Origin: Maribacter halichondriae
GTDB lineage: Bacteria; Bacteroidota; Bacteroidia; Flavobacteriales; Flavobacteriaceae
Reading direction: 5' to 3'
DNA: 64,000 nt
NCBI RefSeq assembly: GCF_027474825.1
Contig: NZ_CP107030.1
Coordinates: forward strand, 1,618,529-1,682,528
Position numbers and translations under genes: made by a program. The notes under the pieces are model-generated. The model did no database searches. It was not told the DNA's origin and saw only the letters and a program-made list of their open reading frames with translations. Positions 26,884 to 36,845 of the stretch are shown piece by piece; the first letter of the stretch is position 1; the number at the start of each line of letters is the position of its first letter.

Positions 26884-28011
26884 TCAAACCAAAAACCTCT
26901 CTAACAACCAAATCGTCAACATCCCCCAGAACGTACCTGAGGCCATACTCAAAATGGCAAGTACGATGGCATGGGGCATCCATTTTATTTCGTAGGCAGC
27001 GGTAACCGCCGGGGCGGTGGCAATTCCGCCAACATTAGCCATACTCGCTATAGGAACCCAAGCCATGTTGACATTCAATAATTTGGCGACGAATACCATA
27101 AATACAAAGTGACCCAATAGCCACACGATCAAAAACCCTAAGAAAGAGGTATTAAAACCGAGGGTTGCGAATTGTAGTTTTAGACCTAATACGGCCATGA
27201 CCACGATAATCAATATTCCACCTATTTTTAAGGCGAAGCCATAATTCCATTTGGGGATGAAATTACTGATGACCAATCCTATAATGGAGAGAATAACTAC
27301 TTTACCAATAAAACTTTCAAGAACCGCATTGCTCAATACAGCAATCCCCAATAAAAGCAAGGCACACCACCAAGGGGAAACCTTCTTTTCAGTATCAGTT
27401 CTCATTTCTTCGGGCATAGCGGTATCGGTTATCTTGAACATTGTATTTAAAGTGCCACTACCTTTGATACTCTGGAACATTAAAATAGTCCAGACGTTGA
27501 CTAGAATATTATCCATCACCAAAACAGATAAAAAGATGTTTTCAGGGCATTCGACCAATTCTTTGAGTACAAGTTGGCTTGTGCTTCCCCCGATCCAACT
27601 GCCAACGATGGGCGGAATGCCTTTCCAATATCCCTCGGCGACCAGGGTTCTCGAAATCAATTCGGTATCCAAAAGGCCCAATCCCAATACTACCGGAAAC
27701 ACGGCAATAAAAAACGATCCGGCAGCAAACAACAGTATCGGTTTCCATCCGATAGATTTCAACTGTTTCAATGATAAACTGCTCATGACCGCAATAATGG
27801 CCAAGGGTATAAAATAGGATTTACTGTATTCATGAATATCGGCTTGGGAGTAATCGACATTAAATACATAGGAAATAATCGCAGGAATAATATAGGCCAA
27901 TAGAATGGCGGGCACCCAATCGAAAAGTGATTTGACATGTCGGTTCTCCCATCGATCAAGAAAGTAAACCGCGATTACCGTAAAGAGGGAGATGAGCCAT
28001 GGTGCTACCAT
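26884..28011 (-). CDS. DUF819 family integral membrane protein
   Basis: The 375-residue protein has about ten transmembrane segments and the features of the DUF819 (YjcL-like) family: GIPPIVGSWIGGSTSQ in the middle and PIASMANVGGIATAPAVTAAY near the C-terminus, glycine-rich elements like those of sodium-coupled carriers. A transport role is likely but unproven. It is followed on the same strand by nothing and preceded by rsmI 37 bp upstream, so it may be in the rsmI transcript. Confidence 0.88.
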   Translation of the reverse strand: MVAPWLISLFTVIAVYFLDRWENRHVKSLFDWVPAILLAYIIPAIISYVFNVDYSQADIHEYSKSYFIPLAIIAVMSSLSLKQLKSIGWKPILLFAAGSFFIAVFPVVLGLGLLDTELISRTLVAEGYWKGIPPIVGSWIGGSTSQLVLKELVECPENIFLSVLVMDNILVNVWTILMFQSIKGSGTLNTMFKITDTAMPEEMRTDTEKKVSPWWCALLLLGIAVLSNAVLESFIGKVVILSIIGLVISNFIPKWNYGFALKIGGILIIVVMAVLGLKLQFATLGFNTSFLGFLIVWLLGHFVFMVFVAKLLNVNMAWVPIASMANVGGIATAPAVTAAYEIKWMPHAIVLAILSMASGTFWGMLTIWLLERFLV

Positions 28012-28048
28012 GGGGTTAATTTAGGTTTTTTAGAAATATGGAACGTAA

Positions 28049-28720
28049 TTATTTCTTTCCCGCCACGACAATCACAATTTCGCCTTTCGGTGGCTTTTCA
28101 GAAAAATGTTCCAAAACTTCCAAAGCACTTCCACGAATGGTTTCTTCGTATAGTTTTGAGAGTTCCCTTGAAACGGAAACCGGTCTTTCGGCACCAAAAT
28201 ATTCCACAAAATTTGCCAGCGTTTTCACGAGTTTATGGGGTGATTCGTAAAAAATCATCGTCCGGGTTTCCCCGGCCAAGAATTTCAATCGCGTCTGACG
28301 CCCTTTTTTTACAGGAAGAAATCCCTCGAAAACAAACTTATCGTTCGGCAATCCGCTATTGACCAAAGCTGGAACAAAAGCCGTAGCACCAGGGAGACAA
28401 TCGACCTCGATACCGTTCTCGACACAGGCACGGGTCAATAAAAATCCAGGGTCTGAAATTGCGGGGGTGCCGGCATCTGAAATCAAGGCAATATCACTTC
28501 CGGACTGGATTTTCTTCACGATTCCATCGACCATTCTATGCTCGTTATGCATGTGATGGGATTGCATCGGGGTGGTAATTTCAAAATGCTGTAAAAGCTT
28601 CCCGCTGGTCCGCGTGTCTTCAGCCAAGATAAGATCGGCCTCCTTCAGAATGCGTATGGCCCTCAAGGTCATGTCTTCTAGATTGCCTATCGGCGTAGGA
28701 ACCAAGTATAATTTTCCCAT
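28049..28720 (-). CDS. rsmI: 16S rRNA 2'-O-methyltransferase (C1402)
   Basis: RsmI methylates the ribose of C1402 in the decoding centre. The 223-residue protein begins MGKLYLVPTPIGNLEDMTLRA and has LAEDTRTSGKLL, ISDAGTPAISDPG and the family's LPGATAFVPAL. The frame is open further upstream to 28822, but the ATG at 28720 gives the canonical start. It begins 8 bp after the DoxX-like gene. Confidence 0.95.
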   Translation of the reverse strand: MGKLYLVPTPIGNLEDMTLRAIRILKEADLILAEDTRTSGKLLQHFEITTPMQSHHMHNEHRMVDGIVKKIQSGSDIALISDAGTPAISDPGFLLTRACVENGIEVDCLPGATAFVPALVNSGLPNDKFVFEGFLPVKKGRQTRLKFLAGETRTMIFYESPHKLVKTLANFVEYFGAERPVSVSRELSKLYEETIRGSALEVLEHFSEKPPKGEIVIVVAGKK

Positions 28721-28728
28721 AAAACAAT

Positions 28729-29085
28729 TTAAGGCCGGACGGTCTTTCCGAGAAAATAAGAAATCATTAAAACCACAATCGCAACAATGGGCAGTATATG
28801 CCCGCCATCTTTGGCGACCCAATGTGCCGTAAATGCCAGCACAAAGTCAAAGAAAAACCCGGCATAGGCCCACTCTTTCAACCATTTTGAGAAATTGCCC
28901 CATATCGCGACCAAGCCCAGAATTTTAGCGATCGCCAACGGATACACCAAATACTTCGGATAATCCAAGGCTTCGAAAAAACCTTGTACGGTCTCATAGT
29001 TCAAGAAATACATTTGAATGGAAAACAGCATGATCGCGGTCAATATTCCAGTGGCTATCCAATAGGTTATTTTTCTTGCTTTCAT
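28729..29085 (-). CDS. DoxX-like membrane protein
   Basis: The 118-residue protein has four transmembrane segments and the DoxX-like pattern (KITYWIATGILTAIMLFS; YPKYLVYPLAIAKILG; FDFVLAFTAHW). The start at 29085 is chosen because it opens with MKARKITYW; the frame upstream is open but not plausible. Function in the family is poorly known. It precedes rsmI by 8 bp on the same strand. Confidence 0.85.
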   Translation of the reverse strand: MKARKITYWIATGILTAIMLFSIQMYFLNYETVQGFFEALDYPKYLVYPLAIAKILGLVAIWGNFSKWLKEWAYAGFFFDFVLAFTAHWVAKDGGHILPIVAIVVLMISYFLGKTVRP

Positions 29086-29170
29086 TCTAATATTGCTGTG
29101 GTGAATAAAGATAGCAAAATAAAAGACCCCACTCTTATAGCAGGGTCTCAATCATATTATAATAAGAATC

Positions 29171-29860
29171 TTATGAAAACCTTCGTTCTATCAAATCCAT
29201 AAATCGGAGCTCATATTCTTCCTTCCCTTCCCAATTATTATAGTCGGGTTTGACCATATTGTTGATAAATGAAATAGAACGCTCTTCGGTATCTATGGTG
29301 TTCAGTTGCGATAGCACGCGATTGTAATCCTCTGCACTACCATTAAACAGGTGTTTTACAAAGGCCAGACGATTATTAAGATCGACCTTGATATGCTTGG
29401 CACTCAACTTGTCATTGAGCGATTTTGGTTTAACTTCCTTTTTCGTCCCATTTTCTGAACTTGGCATGAAAAGCTCCTTGTCATTCTTCATGTATTCAGG
29501 TTTACCCAAGAACTCTTCCAAAACCGAATCAACCGGATTATCGTTAGACATTTCGGGCAACATATCCTTTATGGTATCTATGCCCGGGGTCATGATATCT
29601 TCTTCATGCGGATTGCTCTCAGGCACCGATGAATTTGCACTTAGCACGGCATTTGCCATTTTTTCGAATTTAGCGGCGATGACATTTTTAGAGACATCGA
29701 TTTCAATATCGTGCAGTTTCTCTTCGATGAACTTCAACACCGCGAGTTTTTCATAGAGCCCCTTAGCCGTCTCGTACAAATCGGAAATGTCATCCGAATC
29801 TCTCGAAGTGATAATATCGGTAGACAATTTTCGCAACTCCTCTTTTAGTTTCTTCTTCAT
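29171..29860 (-). CDS. Conserved flavobacterial hypothetical protein
   Basis: The 229-residue soluble protein has no signal peptide and no motif I can assign. It is acidic and helical, with a coiled-coil-prone N-terminal region (MKKKLKEELRKLSTDI to about residue 75), a low-complexity middle and a C-terminal domain containing KHIKVDLNNRLAFVKHLF and DLIERRFS. I recognise the pattern as a protein often found near tdk in flavobacteria, divergent from it as here. Confidence 0.8.
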   Translation of the reverse strand: MKKKLKEELRKLSTDIITSRDSDDISDLYETAKGLYEKLAVLKFIEEKLHDIEIDVSKNVIAAKFEKMANAVLSANSSVPESNPHEEDIMTPGIDTIKDMLPEMSNDNPVDSVLEEFLGKPEYMKNDKELFMPSSENGTKKEVKPKSLNDKLSAKHIKVDLNNRLAFVKHLFNGSAEDYNRVLSQLNTIDTEERSISFINNMVKPDYNNWEGKEEYELRFMDLIERRFS

Positions 29861-29964
29861 GGCTTTTATTTTAAGCTAAAGCAAAAGGTGTACCTTTTTT
29901 ACTAATTTTAAGGCTCCCTATTATAGGAACGAAAAAACACCCTATTTTCGTCTAAAATTACAAA

Positions 29965-30610
29965 ATGTTTCTCGAAAACACCGTTAATCATAAGGAACAG
30001 TTTGGCTGGATAGAAGTTATCTGCGGCTCGATGTTCTCTGGCAAGACCGAGGAACTCATCCGACGCCTGAAGCGTGCCCAGTTTGCCAAACAGAAAGTCG
30101 AGATCTTCAAGCCGATGGTCGATACACGGTACGATGAAGATAAGGTCGTATCACACGACTCGAACGAGATTCGCTCTACGGCCGTGCCCGCGGCGGCCAA
30201 CATACGTATTTTAGGAGACACCTGCGATGTCGTCGGTATCGATGAAGCCCAGTTTTTCGATGATGAGATCGTAACGGTCTGTAACGACCTGGCCAATAAA
30301 GGTGTACGGGTCGTTGTGGCCGGATTGGACATGGATTTTAAGGGGAAACCCCTTTGGGCCGATGCCTGCGTTGATGGCTACGGCCGAATACGTTACTAAG
30401 GTGCATGCTATCTGCACCCGCACAGGAAATTTGGCAAACTATAGTTTTCGTAAATCGAGCAATGATAATTTGGTGCTACTAGGTGAAACTGAAGAATATG
30501 AACCGCTCAGTAGGGCTGCGTTCTACAAGGCCATGCTGAAAGAACGTGTTAAGGAAATCAATGTCGAAGCTGAAGAAATCTCCTCAAAAACAAAACGTTC
30601 CAATGCGTAA
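29965..30610 (+). CDS. tdk: Thymidine kinase, frameshifted
   Basis: Tdk phosphorylates thymidine in the salvage pathway. The P-loop [14 protein letters not shown], the DEAQFF Walker B segment and [10 protein letters not shown] are visible, followed by [11 protein letters not shown] near the end. The frame breaks around 30342-30348: the run reads GGGGAAACCCC and one base (a G or an A) is extra. Corrected, the protein is 214 residues, normal for the family. The two-cysteine zinc site is reduced, a feature seen in other Bacteroidota. Its stop overlaps the alr start by 8 bp. Confidence 0.88.
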
Positions 30611-31712
30611 AGCCCACGAGACCGTTCTAGAAATCGACCTGAACGCACTTGAACATAATTATCGATTTTTAAAATCACAATTGCGCCCGGAGACCAAGTT
30701 TCTTGCGGTGGTCAAAGCGTTCGCCTACGGCTCCGATGCCCCACGAATAGCACAGAAACTGGAAACCTTGGGTGTCGATTATTTTGCCGTTGCTTATGTT
30801 TCAGAAGGAATTGCATTGCGCAAGGCGGGAATAACCCTTCCTATATTGGTACTCCATCCGTTGCCTGTTCATTTTGAAAGCTTGATCGATAATTGTCTGG
30901 AACCCAGTTTGTATTCCCCAAAAGTTTTAAGGGATTTTTTGGAAGTGGCGCAAAAGAAAAATCAGAAGAACTATCCGGTACATATCAAGTTCAATACAGG
31001 ATTGAACCGTCTGGGCTTCTGGGAAAACGATGTGGATTTTATCACTGAAACATTGAATGAAAGGGAAGAAATAAAGGTCGTTTCCATCTTTTCGCACTTG
31101 GCCGCCTCCGAAGACCTTAAGGAAGCACCCTTCACTTACCGTCAAATCGAAATTTTTGAAAAAATTGCGGAAGAAGTAACCGAAAAATTGAAGCATGCCC
31201 CATTTAAGCACTTATTGAACACTTCGGGAATCATAAATTACCGTAATGCGCAATACGATATGGTGCGAAGTGGCATCGGCCTATATGGTTTCGGAAACGA
31301 TAGAATTGTAGATGCAGATCTTAGGCCTGTGGTGACCTTAAAAACGGTCATCTCCCAAATTCATAAAATAGAACCGGGGGAAACCGTCGGCTATAATCGG
31401 GCCTTTACCTCGACAGAATATCGTAAAACGGCCACTTTGCCTATTGGCCATGCCGATGGTATCGGTAGGCAATATGGCAAGGGAAAGACTTTTGTACATG
31501 TAAAAGGGCAATTGGCTCTGATTATAGGAAATGTTTGTATGGACATGATTATGATAGACGTAACCGGCATCGATTGTGCGGCAGGAGATGAGGTCATCAT
31601 TTTTGGAGAAAATCCGACTGCTGAGTCTTTTGCGGCATCGGCAAATACCATTTCGTATGAATTGCTGACCGGAATTTCACAGCGCGTGAAACGCCAATAT
31701 ATGGGTAGATGA
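30603..31712 (+). CDS. alr: Alanine racemase
   Basis: Alr supplies D-alanine for peptidoglycan. The 369-residue PLP enzyme has Lys38 in FLAVVKAFAYGS for the cofactor and the second catalytic tyrosine region GYNRAFTSTEYRKTATLPIGHADG; NVCMDMIMIDV is also diagnostic. The ATG at 30603, overlapping the end of tdk by 8 bp, is preferred to the more upstream in-frame ATG at 30546, which would lie inside tdk. Translational coupling to tdk is likely. Confidence 0.95.
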   Translation: MRKAHETVLEIDLNALEHNYRFLKSQLRPETKFLAVVKAFAYGSDAPRIAQKLETLGVDYFAVAYVSEGIALRKAGITLPILVLHPLPVHFESLIDNCLEPSLYSPKVLRDFLEVAQKKNQKNYPVHIKFNTGLNRLGFWENDVDFITETLNEREEIKVVSIFSHLAASEDLKEAPFTYRQIEIFEKIAEEVTEKLKHAPFKHLLNTSGIINYRNAQYDMVRSGIGLYGFGNDRIVDADLRPVVTLKTVISQIHKIEPGETVGYNRAFTSTEYRKTATLPIGHADGIGRQYGKGKTFVHVKGQLALIIGNVCMDMIMIDVTGIDCAAGDEVIIFGENPTAESFAASANTISYELLTGISQRVKRQYMGR

Positions 31713-31797
31713 AATAAGTTTTTAACATATTGTTATGAATTGGTTTTTTCACTATATTGCAGTTCACTAAACTATTAACACTAAAAAACACTACATC

Positions 31798-32199
31798 ATG
31801 TTAAAAGAATTTAAGAATTTCATTATGACGGGCAATGTCATAGACTTTGCCGTCGCGGTTATCTTGGCGGGTGCTATGGGTCTTGTCATTAATGGCTTTG
31901 TAGCCGATATCATTATGCCAATCGTGGGCCACTTTGCAGGCGGGGTCGATTTTGCCAATTTAAAAGTTGTGCTTACCGAAGGCGTAGGTGTAGAAGGCGC
32001 CGAAGGTTATGTTGCCGAAAATGCCATTCGTTGGGGTGCTTGGGTCAATACCATTGTAAACTTATTAATCGTCGGTTTTGTAATGTTCCTTATCGTTAAG
32101 GCCTATAACAAAACAAAAGCTCCTGTTGAGGAAGCTCCTCCAGCAGGTCCAACAGCAGAAGAATTGCTTGCCGAAATTCGTGATGCCCTAAAAAAATAG
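31798..32199 (+). CDS. mscL: Large-conductance mechanosensitive channel
   Basis: MscL opens as an emergency valve on hypo-osmotic shock. The 133-residue protein has the amphipathic N-terminal helix MLKEFKNFIMTGNVIDFAVAV, the pore helix ILAGAMGLVINGFVADIIMP, a periplasmic loop and the second helix TIVNLLIVGFVMFLIV, ending in a charged cytoplasmic helix. Length fits. The 286-bp region downstream holds a terminator and the asd promoter. Confidence 0.95.
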   Translation: MLKEFKNFIMTGNVIDFAVAVILAGAMGLVINGFVADIIMPIVGHFAGGVDFANLKVVLTEGVGVEGAEGYVAENAIRWGAWVNTIVNLLIVGFVMFLIVKAYNKTKAPVEEAPPAGPTAEELLAEIRDALKK

Positions 32200-32256
32200 A
32201 TTACAGAATTAAGCCTAATTAAGAATTAGGTAAACCGCTGCACTATAATAAATAAA

Positions 32257-32285
32257 CCCCTGCCTATTGGCGGGGGTACTTTTTT
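32257..32285 (+). terminator. Terminator after mscL
   Basis: CCCCTGCC pairs with GGCGGGGG around TATT (one G:U pair) and is followed by a T run. A weaker palindrome CCTAATT/AATTAGG lies at about 32213-32230. Confidence 0.75.
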
Positions 32286-32434
32286 GGACTCATTTGGCAT
32301 ACTGAGCGCTTTCGAAGGGTTGGCAATACCTTGGCATATTGCAGTTCAATTGCGCCTGTGGTGATAGTTGGTCAATTATAGAATGTGTCAAATAAAACAT
32401 TTTGTTATATTTTTAATATTCTATTCGATTTATA

Positions 32435-32465
32435 TTGTCGGATAAACCCCATTGATCTACCTTTG
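32435..32465 (+). promoter_or_regulatory. asd promoter
   Basis: TTG at 32435-32437 and TACCTTTG at 32458-32465 are 20 bp apart, an excellent match to the Bacteroidota primary promoter, 20 nt before the asd ATG. Confidence 0.75.
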
Positions 32466-32485
32466 CCGCCTAATAAAAATTCAAT

Positions 32486-33475
32486 ATGAAAGTAGCGGTT
32501 GTAGGTGCCACCGGTATGGTAGGCGAAGTCATGTTACGTATTCTGGCCGAACGGAATTTCCCGATTTCGGAACTGTTATTGGTCGCCTCCGAACGGTCTG
32601 TAGGCAAGAAATTGTTTTTTAAGGAGGAGGAATATACCATAATCGGTCTTCCAGATGCCGTTGAAGAACGACCCGATATTGCCATCTTCTCCGCAGGAGG
32701 CGATACCTCCTTGGAATGGGCACCAAAATTTGCCGAAGTCGGCACCACGGTCATCGATAACTCTTCGGCCTGGCGCATGGATCCCGATAAGAAACTGGTA
32801 GTGCCAGAAATCAATGCACATCAATTGACGAAAAATGATAAAATCATTGCCAACCCAAATTGTTCCACAATACAGATGGTCATGGCATTGGCACCTTTGC
32901 ATAAAAAATATAAAATGAAGCGAGTGGTGGTCTCTACATACCAATCGGTATCTGGTACCGGAGTGAAAGCCGTGCGTCAATTGGAAAATGAAATCGCCGG
33001 TATTCAAGGCGAGATGGCCTACCCCTATCCCATCAGTAGAAATGCCTTACCACATTGCGATGTCTTTATGGAAAATGGCTATACCAAAGAAGAAATGAAA
33101 TTGGCCCGAGAACCGCAGAAAATATTCGATGATCGAACTTTTTCGGTCACCGCGACCGCGGTTCGTATTCCCACCGCAGGCGGACATTCGGAATCGGTCA
33201 ATGTGGAGTTCGAAAATGATTTTGAACTGAACGAGGTTCGAAGACTTTTAAATGACACTGCGGGAGTAACCGTTCAGGATAATCCCGATACGAATACCTA
33301 CCCGATGCCGATATATGCCCATGATAAAGATGAGGTTTTTGTAGGACGTATCAGAAGGGATGAGACTCAAAGGAACACTTTGAACATGTGGATTGTTTCC
33401 GACAATCTGCGGAAAGGTGCGGCTACCAATGCGGTTCAGATTGCTGAATATTTGGTAGCGAAAGGGTTGGTTTGA
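32486..33475 (+). CDS. asd: Aspartate-semialdehyde dehydrogenase
   Basis: Asd reduces aspartyl phosphate to the semialdehyde, feeding lysine, threonine, methionine and diaminopimelate. The 329-residue protein has the NADP loop VVGATGMVGEVM, catalytic Cys126 in NPNCSTIQMV, and SGTGVKAVRQLENE; a later histidine is in TAGGHSESVNVEF. It has its own promoter and terminator and so appears monocistronic. Confidence 0.96.
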   Translation: MKVAVVGATGMVGEVMLRILAERNFPISELLLVASERSVGKKLFFKEEEYTIIGLPDAVEERPDIAIFSAGGDTSLEWAPKFAEVGTTVIDNSSAWRMDPDKKLVVPEINAHQLTKNDKIIANPNCSTIQMVMALAPLHKKYKMKRVVVSTYQSVSGTGVKAVRQLENEIAGIQGEMAYPYPISRNALPHCDVFMENGYTKEEMKLAREPQKIFDDRTFSVTATAVRIPTAGGHSESVNVEFENDFELNEVRRLLNDTAGVTVQDNPDTNTYPMPIYAHDKDEVFVGRIRRDETQRNTLNMWIVSDNLRKGAATNAVQIAEYLVAKGLV

Positions 33476-33494
33476 TATGTATTCCAAAAATGTT

Positions 33495-33531
33495 AAAACC
33501 TTCAAAACAAAGCCGTTTTGAAGGTTTTTTT
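33495..33531 (+). terminator. asd terminator
   Basis: AAAACCTTCAAAAC pairs with GTTTTGAAGGTTTT around AAAGCC and continues into a T run. Confidence 0.85.
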
Positions 33532-33568
33532 ATGGTATTTTTAGCCTCCATCAAACAGCCAATTCAAC

Positions 33569-35725
33569 ATGAAAAAAATATTCTTTCTTCCCATTATTGT
33601 ACTTTCAATTGTATCCTGTAAAACCGAAACCAAAAACGAACCGATATCCGTGAACTACCCTATTACTGCAAAAGCCGATTCCTTTGATACTTATTTTGGT
33701 ACCGAAATCAAAGACCCCTACCGTTGGCTGGAAGATGATCGAAGTGACGAGACCGAAGCTTGGGTAAAGGAGCAGAACAAGACCACGTTCGGATATTTGG
33801 AAAACATTCCCTATCGCGACGCGTTGAAAAATCGCCTCGAAAAGCTGTGGAACTATGAAAAGCTGGGTACTCCCTTCAAAGAGGGCGATTATACCTATTT
33901 CTATAAGAATGATGGATTGCAGAACCAATTTGTGGTCTATCGCCGAAAAGAGGATGGCGACCCTGAAGTGTTTTTGGACCCGAACAAATTTTCCGATGAT
34001 GGCACGACTTCTCTGGCCGGACTCAGTTTTACCAAAGACGGCTCGTTAGCGGGCTATCTGATTTCAGAAGGAGGCAGTGACTGGCGAAAGGCGATTATCA
34101 TAAATGCAGAAACCAAGGAAATCGTTGAGGACACCTTGGTCGATATCAAGTTTAGCGGCATTTCATGGAAAAGGAATGATGGGTTTTATTATTCCAGTTA
34201 CGACAAACCGGAAGGAAGCGAACTTTCGGCAAAAACAGATCAGCACAAGGTCTATTACCATAAATTGGGCACCGACCAAAAGGAAGATAAACTGATTTAT
34301 GGCGGAAGACCCGACGAAAAACATCGTTATATCGGTGTTAGCGTGACCGAAGACCAACACTATATGGTACTTTCCGCGTCAACCTCTACATCGGGAAACA
34401 AACTTTTTATTCAAGATTTGACCGACCCGAACGGGCTATTGGTTCCTATTGTCAACGATACGAAATCCGATAATTACATTATCGAGAATGTCGATTCTAA
34501 ACTATATATCGTTACCGATAGGGATGCACCGAACAAGCGGATAGTAACGGTAGATGCCGCTAACCCGACTCCTGAAAATTGGGTCGATTTTATTGCAGAG
34601 ACCGAAAATGTGCTCTCCCCGAATACTGGTGGCGGATATTTCTTTGCGGAATACATGGTCGATGCGATTTCGAAAGTCCTTCAATATGATTACGAAGGAA
34701 AATTGGTGCGCGAAGTGAAATTACCAGGTTTGGGGAGCGCAAGTGGTTTTGGCGGAAAAAAAGAAGACAAGGAATTTTACTTCTACTTTACCAATTACAA
34801 CACGCCAGGATCATCCTATAAATTCAATGTTGAAACAGGGGAATACGACTTGTATTGGAAACCCGAAATTGATTTCAATACCGATGATTATGAATCGAAT
34901 CAAATTTTTTATACTTCAAAGGATGGCACAAAAATACCGATGATCATCACCCATAAAAAAGGTTTGGAGAAAAACAGTAAAAATCCGACCATTCTTTACG
35001 GGTACGGTGGATTTAACATCAGTCTGACTCCCAATTTCAACATTGCCAACGCGGTATGGATGGAACAGGGCGGTATCTATGCCGTACCCAATCTCAGAGG
35101 GGGTGGCGAATACGGTAAAAAATGGCACGAGGCCGGCATCAAGACCAAAAAACAAAATGTTTTTGATGATTTTATCGCGGCGGCGGAATACCTGATCAAA
35201 GAGAACTATACCTCATCCGACAATCTCGCGATTCGAGGTGGCAGTAACGGTGGACTTCTAGTCGGCGCGACCATGACACAACGTCCAGACTTGATGAAAG
35301 TCGCCCTGCCGGCCGTAGGGGTAATGGACATGCTTCGTTACCACAAATTTACCGCAGGGGCAGGATGGGCTTATGACTATGGCACCTCCGAGGAAAGCAA
35401 GGAAATGTTCGAATACCTAAAAGAATATTCCCCGGTACACAATATAAAGGAAGGAACGGCCTATCCCGCGACATTGGTTACTACCGGAGACCATGACGAT
35501 CGCGTGGTACCCGCACATAGTTTTAAGTTTGCCGCGGAGTTGCAGGAAAAACAGGAGGGCGAAAATCCCACTTTGATTCGGATTGAAACGAATGCGGGCC
35601 ACGGTGCGGGAAAGCCGACCAGTAAAATCATTGAGGAATATGCCGATGTTTTCGGGTTCACCCTCTATAATATGGGCTATGATACATTACCTAACAAATC
35701 GGTATTGAAAGAATTTAAAGATTGA
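33569..35725 (+). CDS. Prolyl oligopeptidase, S9A family lipoprotein
   Basis: The 718-residue serine peptidase cleaves short peptides after proline. It carries a lipoprotein signal (LPIIVLSIVSC), then a seven-bladed propeller over about 60-430 and an alpha/beta hydrolase domain. The catalytic triad can be placed in GGSNGGLLVG (Ser), DHDDRVVPAH (Asp) and NAGHGAGKPT (His). Lipidation suggests action at the envelope, on peptides entering the periplasm. A terminator follows. Confidence 0.94.
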   Translation: MKKIFFLPIIVLSIVSCKTETKNEPISVNYPITAKADSFDTYFGTEIKDPYRWLEDDRSDETEAWVKEQNKTTFGYLENIPYRDALKNRLEKLWNYEKLGTPFKEGDYTYFYKNDGLQNQFVVYRRKEDGDPEVFLDPNKFSDDGTTSLAGLSFTKDGSLAGYLISEGGSDWRKAIIINAETKEIVEDTLVDIKFSGISWKRNDGFYYSSYDKPEGSELSAKTDQHKVYYHKLGTDQKEDKLIYGGRPDEKHRYIGVSVTEDQHYMVLSASTSTSGNKLFIQDLTDPNGLLVPIVNDTKSDNYIIENVDSKLYIVTDRDAPNKRIVTVDAANPTPENWVDFIAETENVLSPNTGGGYFFAEYMVDAISKVLQYDYEGKLVREVKLPGLGSASGFGGKKEDKEFYFYFTNYNTPGSSYKFNVETGEYDLYWKPEIDFNTDDYESNQIFYTSKDGTKIPMIITHKKGLEKNSKNPTILYGYGGFNISLTPNFNIANAVWMEQGGIYAVPNLRGGGEYGKKWHEAGIKTKKQNVFDDFIAAAEYLIKENYTSSDNLAIRGGSNGGLLVGATMTQRPDLMKVALPAVGVMDMLRYHKFTAGAGWAYDYGTSEESKEMFEYLKEYSPVHNIKEGTAYPATLVTTGDHDDRVVPAHSFKFAAELQEKQEGENPTLIRIETNAGHGAGKPTSKIIEEYADVFGFTLYNMGYDTLPNKSVLKEFKD

Positions 35726-35745
35726 CCAATCAATAATTTTGGCTA

Positions 35746-35777
35746 AAATCCGTTTCATAACTGAGACGGATTTTTTT
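35746..35777 (+). terminator. Terminator after the prolyl oligopeptidase gene
   Basis: AAATCCGTTTC pairs with GAGACGGATTT around ATAACT (one G:U) and continues into seven T. Confidence 0.85.
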
Positions 35778-35866
35778 GGCCTCTCCCCAGCCCTCTCCGG
35801 AAGGAGAGGAAGCCAATCAGTCGGTTTATCCAAATAGACAAGAACATTAACCCTTCATCTTCGAGA

Positions 35867-36841
35867 ATGCTACAAGTCGATCATGTTTCCTTTGCCTATG
35901 ACAAGAAACCCGTATTGGATGACATAAACCTGAAAGTAGCCAAAGGCGAACATGTTGCGATTATCGGCGAAAGTGGATGTGGTAAAAGCACCCTTCTAAA
36001 AATCATCTATGGCCTGCTCCATATCAAAGTCGGTGAAGTCTATTGGGATGAAAATCAGGTACTCGGTCCACTCTACAACTTAGTTCCTGGTGAACCTTAT
36101 ATGAAATATCTGGCGCAAGACTTTGACCTGATGCCGTTTACTACCGTCTACGAAAACGTCAGCGAGCATCTTTCCGTTCTGGAACCTGACTTCTTGAAAG
36201 AACGTACGGCCGAACTTTTGCAAATGATCGAGATGACCGAATTTTCCAAGACTAAGGTCAAAAATCTCAGCGGAGGGCAGCAACAACGGGTAGCCTTGGC
36301 CAGAGTACTCGCTCAAAGACCAGACGTACTTCTACTCGACGAGCCCTTCAGCCATATCGATAATTTCAGGAAGAACAGTTTACGGCGAAATCTTTTCGCA
36401 TTTCTCAAAAACAAAGGAATTACAGTACTCACGGCTACCCATGACCATAACGACATGCTTCCGTTTGCTGACAGGGTAGTCGTTTTAAAAGACACCAAAA
36501 TCATTGCCAAAGACACACCGAAGAATCTTTTCGAACATCCTAAAGATCTTTACATTGCTTCACTGTTTGGCGAGGCCAATAAGATTCCCATTAACATTGT
36601 AAAGACCTATGCCGATACGAAAAGGCGCATCATCGTTTACGCACATGAATTCAAGGTCTCCGAAAAATCAGGGCTTGAGGTTACCGTTAAGGGTTCTTAT
36701 TATATGGGTGGACACTACATGATCGTTGGCACCTACGAAGAACAAAACATCTATTTTAACCATCATACCGCCATTGAAGAGGGCAAAGAAGTTTTTCTTA
36801 ATATTGCCTTGGAGGTCATCAATCAAAGGCTGAACATTTAA
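35867..36841 (+). CDS. ABC transporter ATP-binding protein
   Basis: The 324-residue ATPase has Walker A GESGCGKSTLL (residues 34-44), signature LSGGQQQRVALARVL, Walker B DVLLLDEPFSHID and the switch histidine in TATHDHNDM. After about residue 230 there is an extra C-terminal domain (RRIIVYAHEFKVSEKSGLEV and later), resembling the regulatory or TOBE-like domains of PotA-type ATPases. No permease or binding protein gene is adjacent, so its partners must be encoded elsewhere. arfB follows 4 bp downstream. Confidence 0.88.
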   Translation: MLQVDHVSFAYDKKPVLDDINLKVAKGEHVAIIGESGCGKSTLLKIIYGLLHIKVGEVYWDENQVLGPLYNLVPGEPYMKYLAQDFDLMPFTTVYENVSEHLSVLEPDFLKERTAELLQMIEMTEFSKTKVKNLSGGQQQRVALARVLAQRPDVLLLDEPFSHIDNFRKNSLRRNLFAFLKNKGITVLTATHDHNDMLPFADRVVVLKDTKIIAKDTPKNLFEHPKDLYIASLFGEANKIPINIVKTYADTKRRIIVYAHEFKVSEKSGLEVTVKGSYYMGGHYMIVGTYEEQNIYFNHHTAIEEGKEVFLNIALEVINQRLNI

Positions 36842-36845
36842 AATC

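Noticed and set aside
30342-30352. Programmed frameshift in tdk
   Set aside because: Thymidine kinases are not known to use recoding, and the site is a plain GGGGAAACCCC run like the other eleven breaks; error is simpler.
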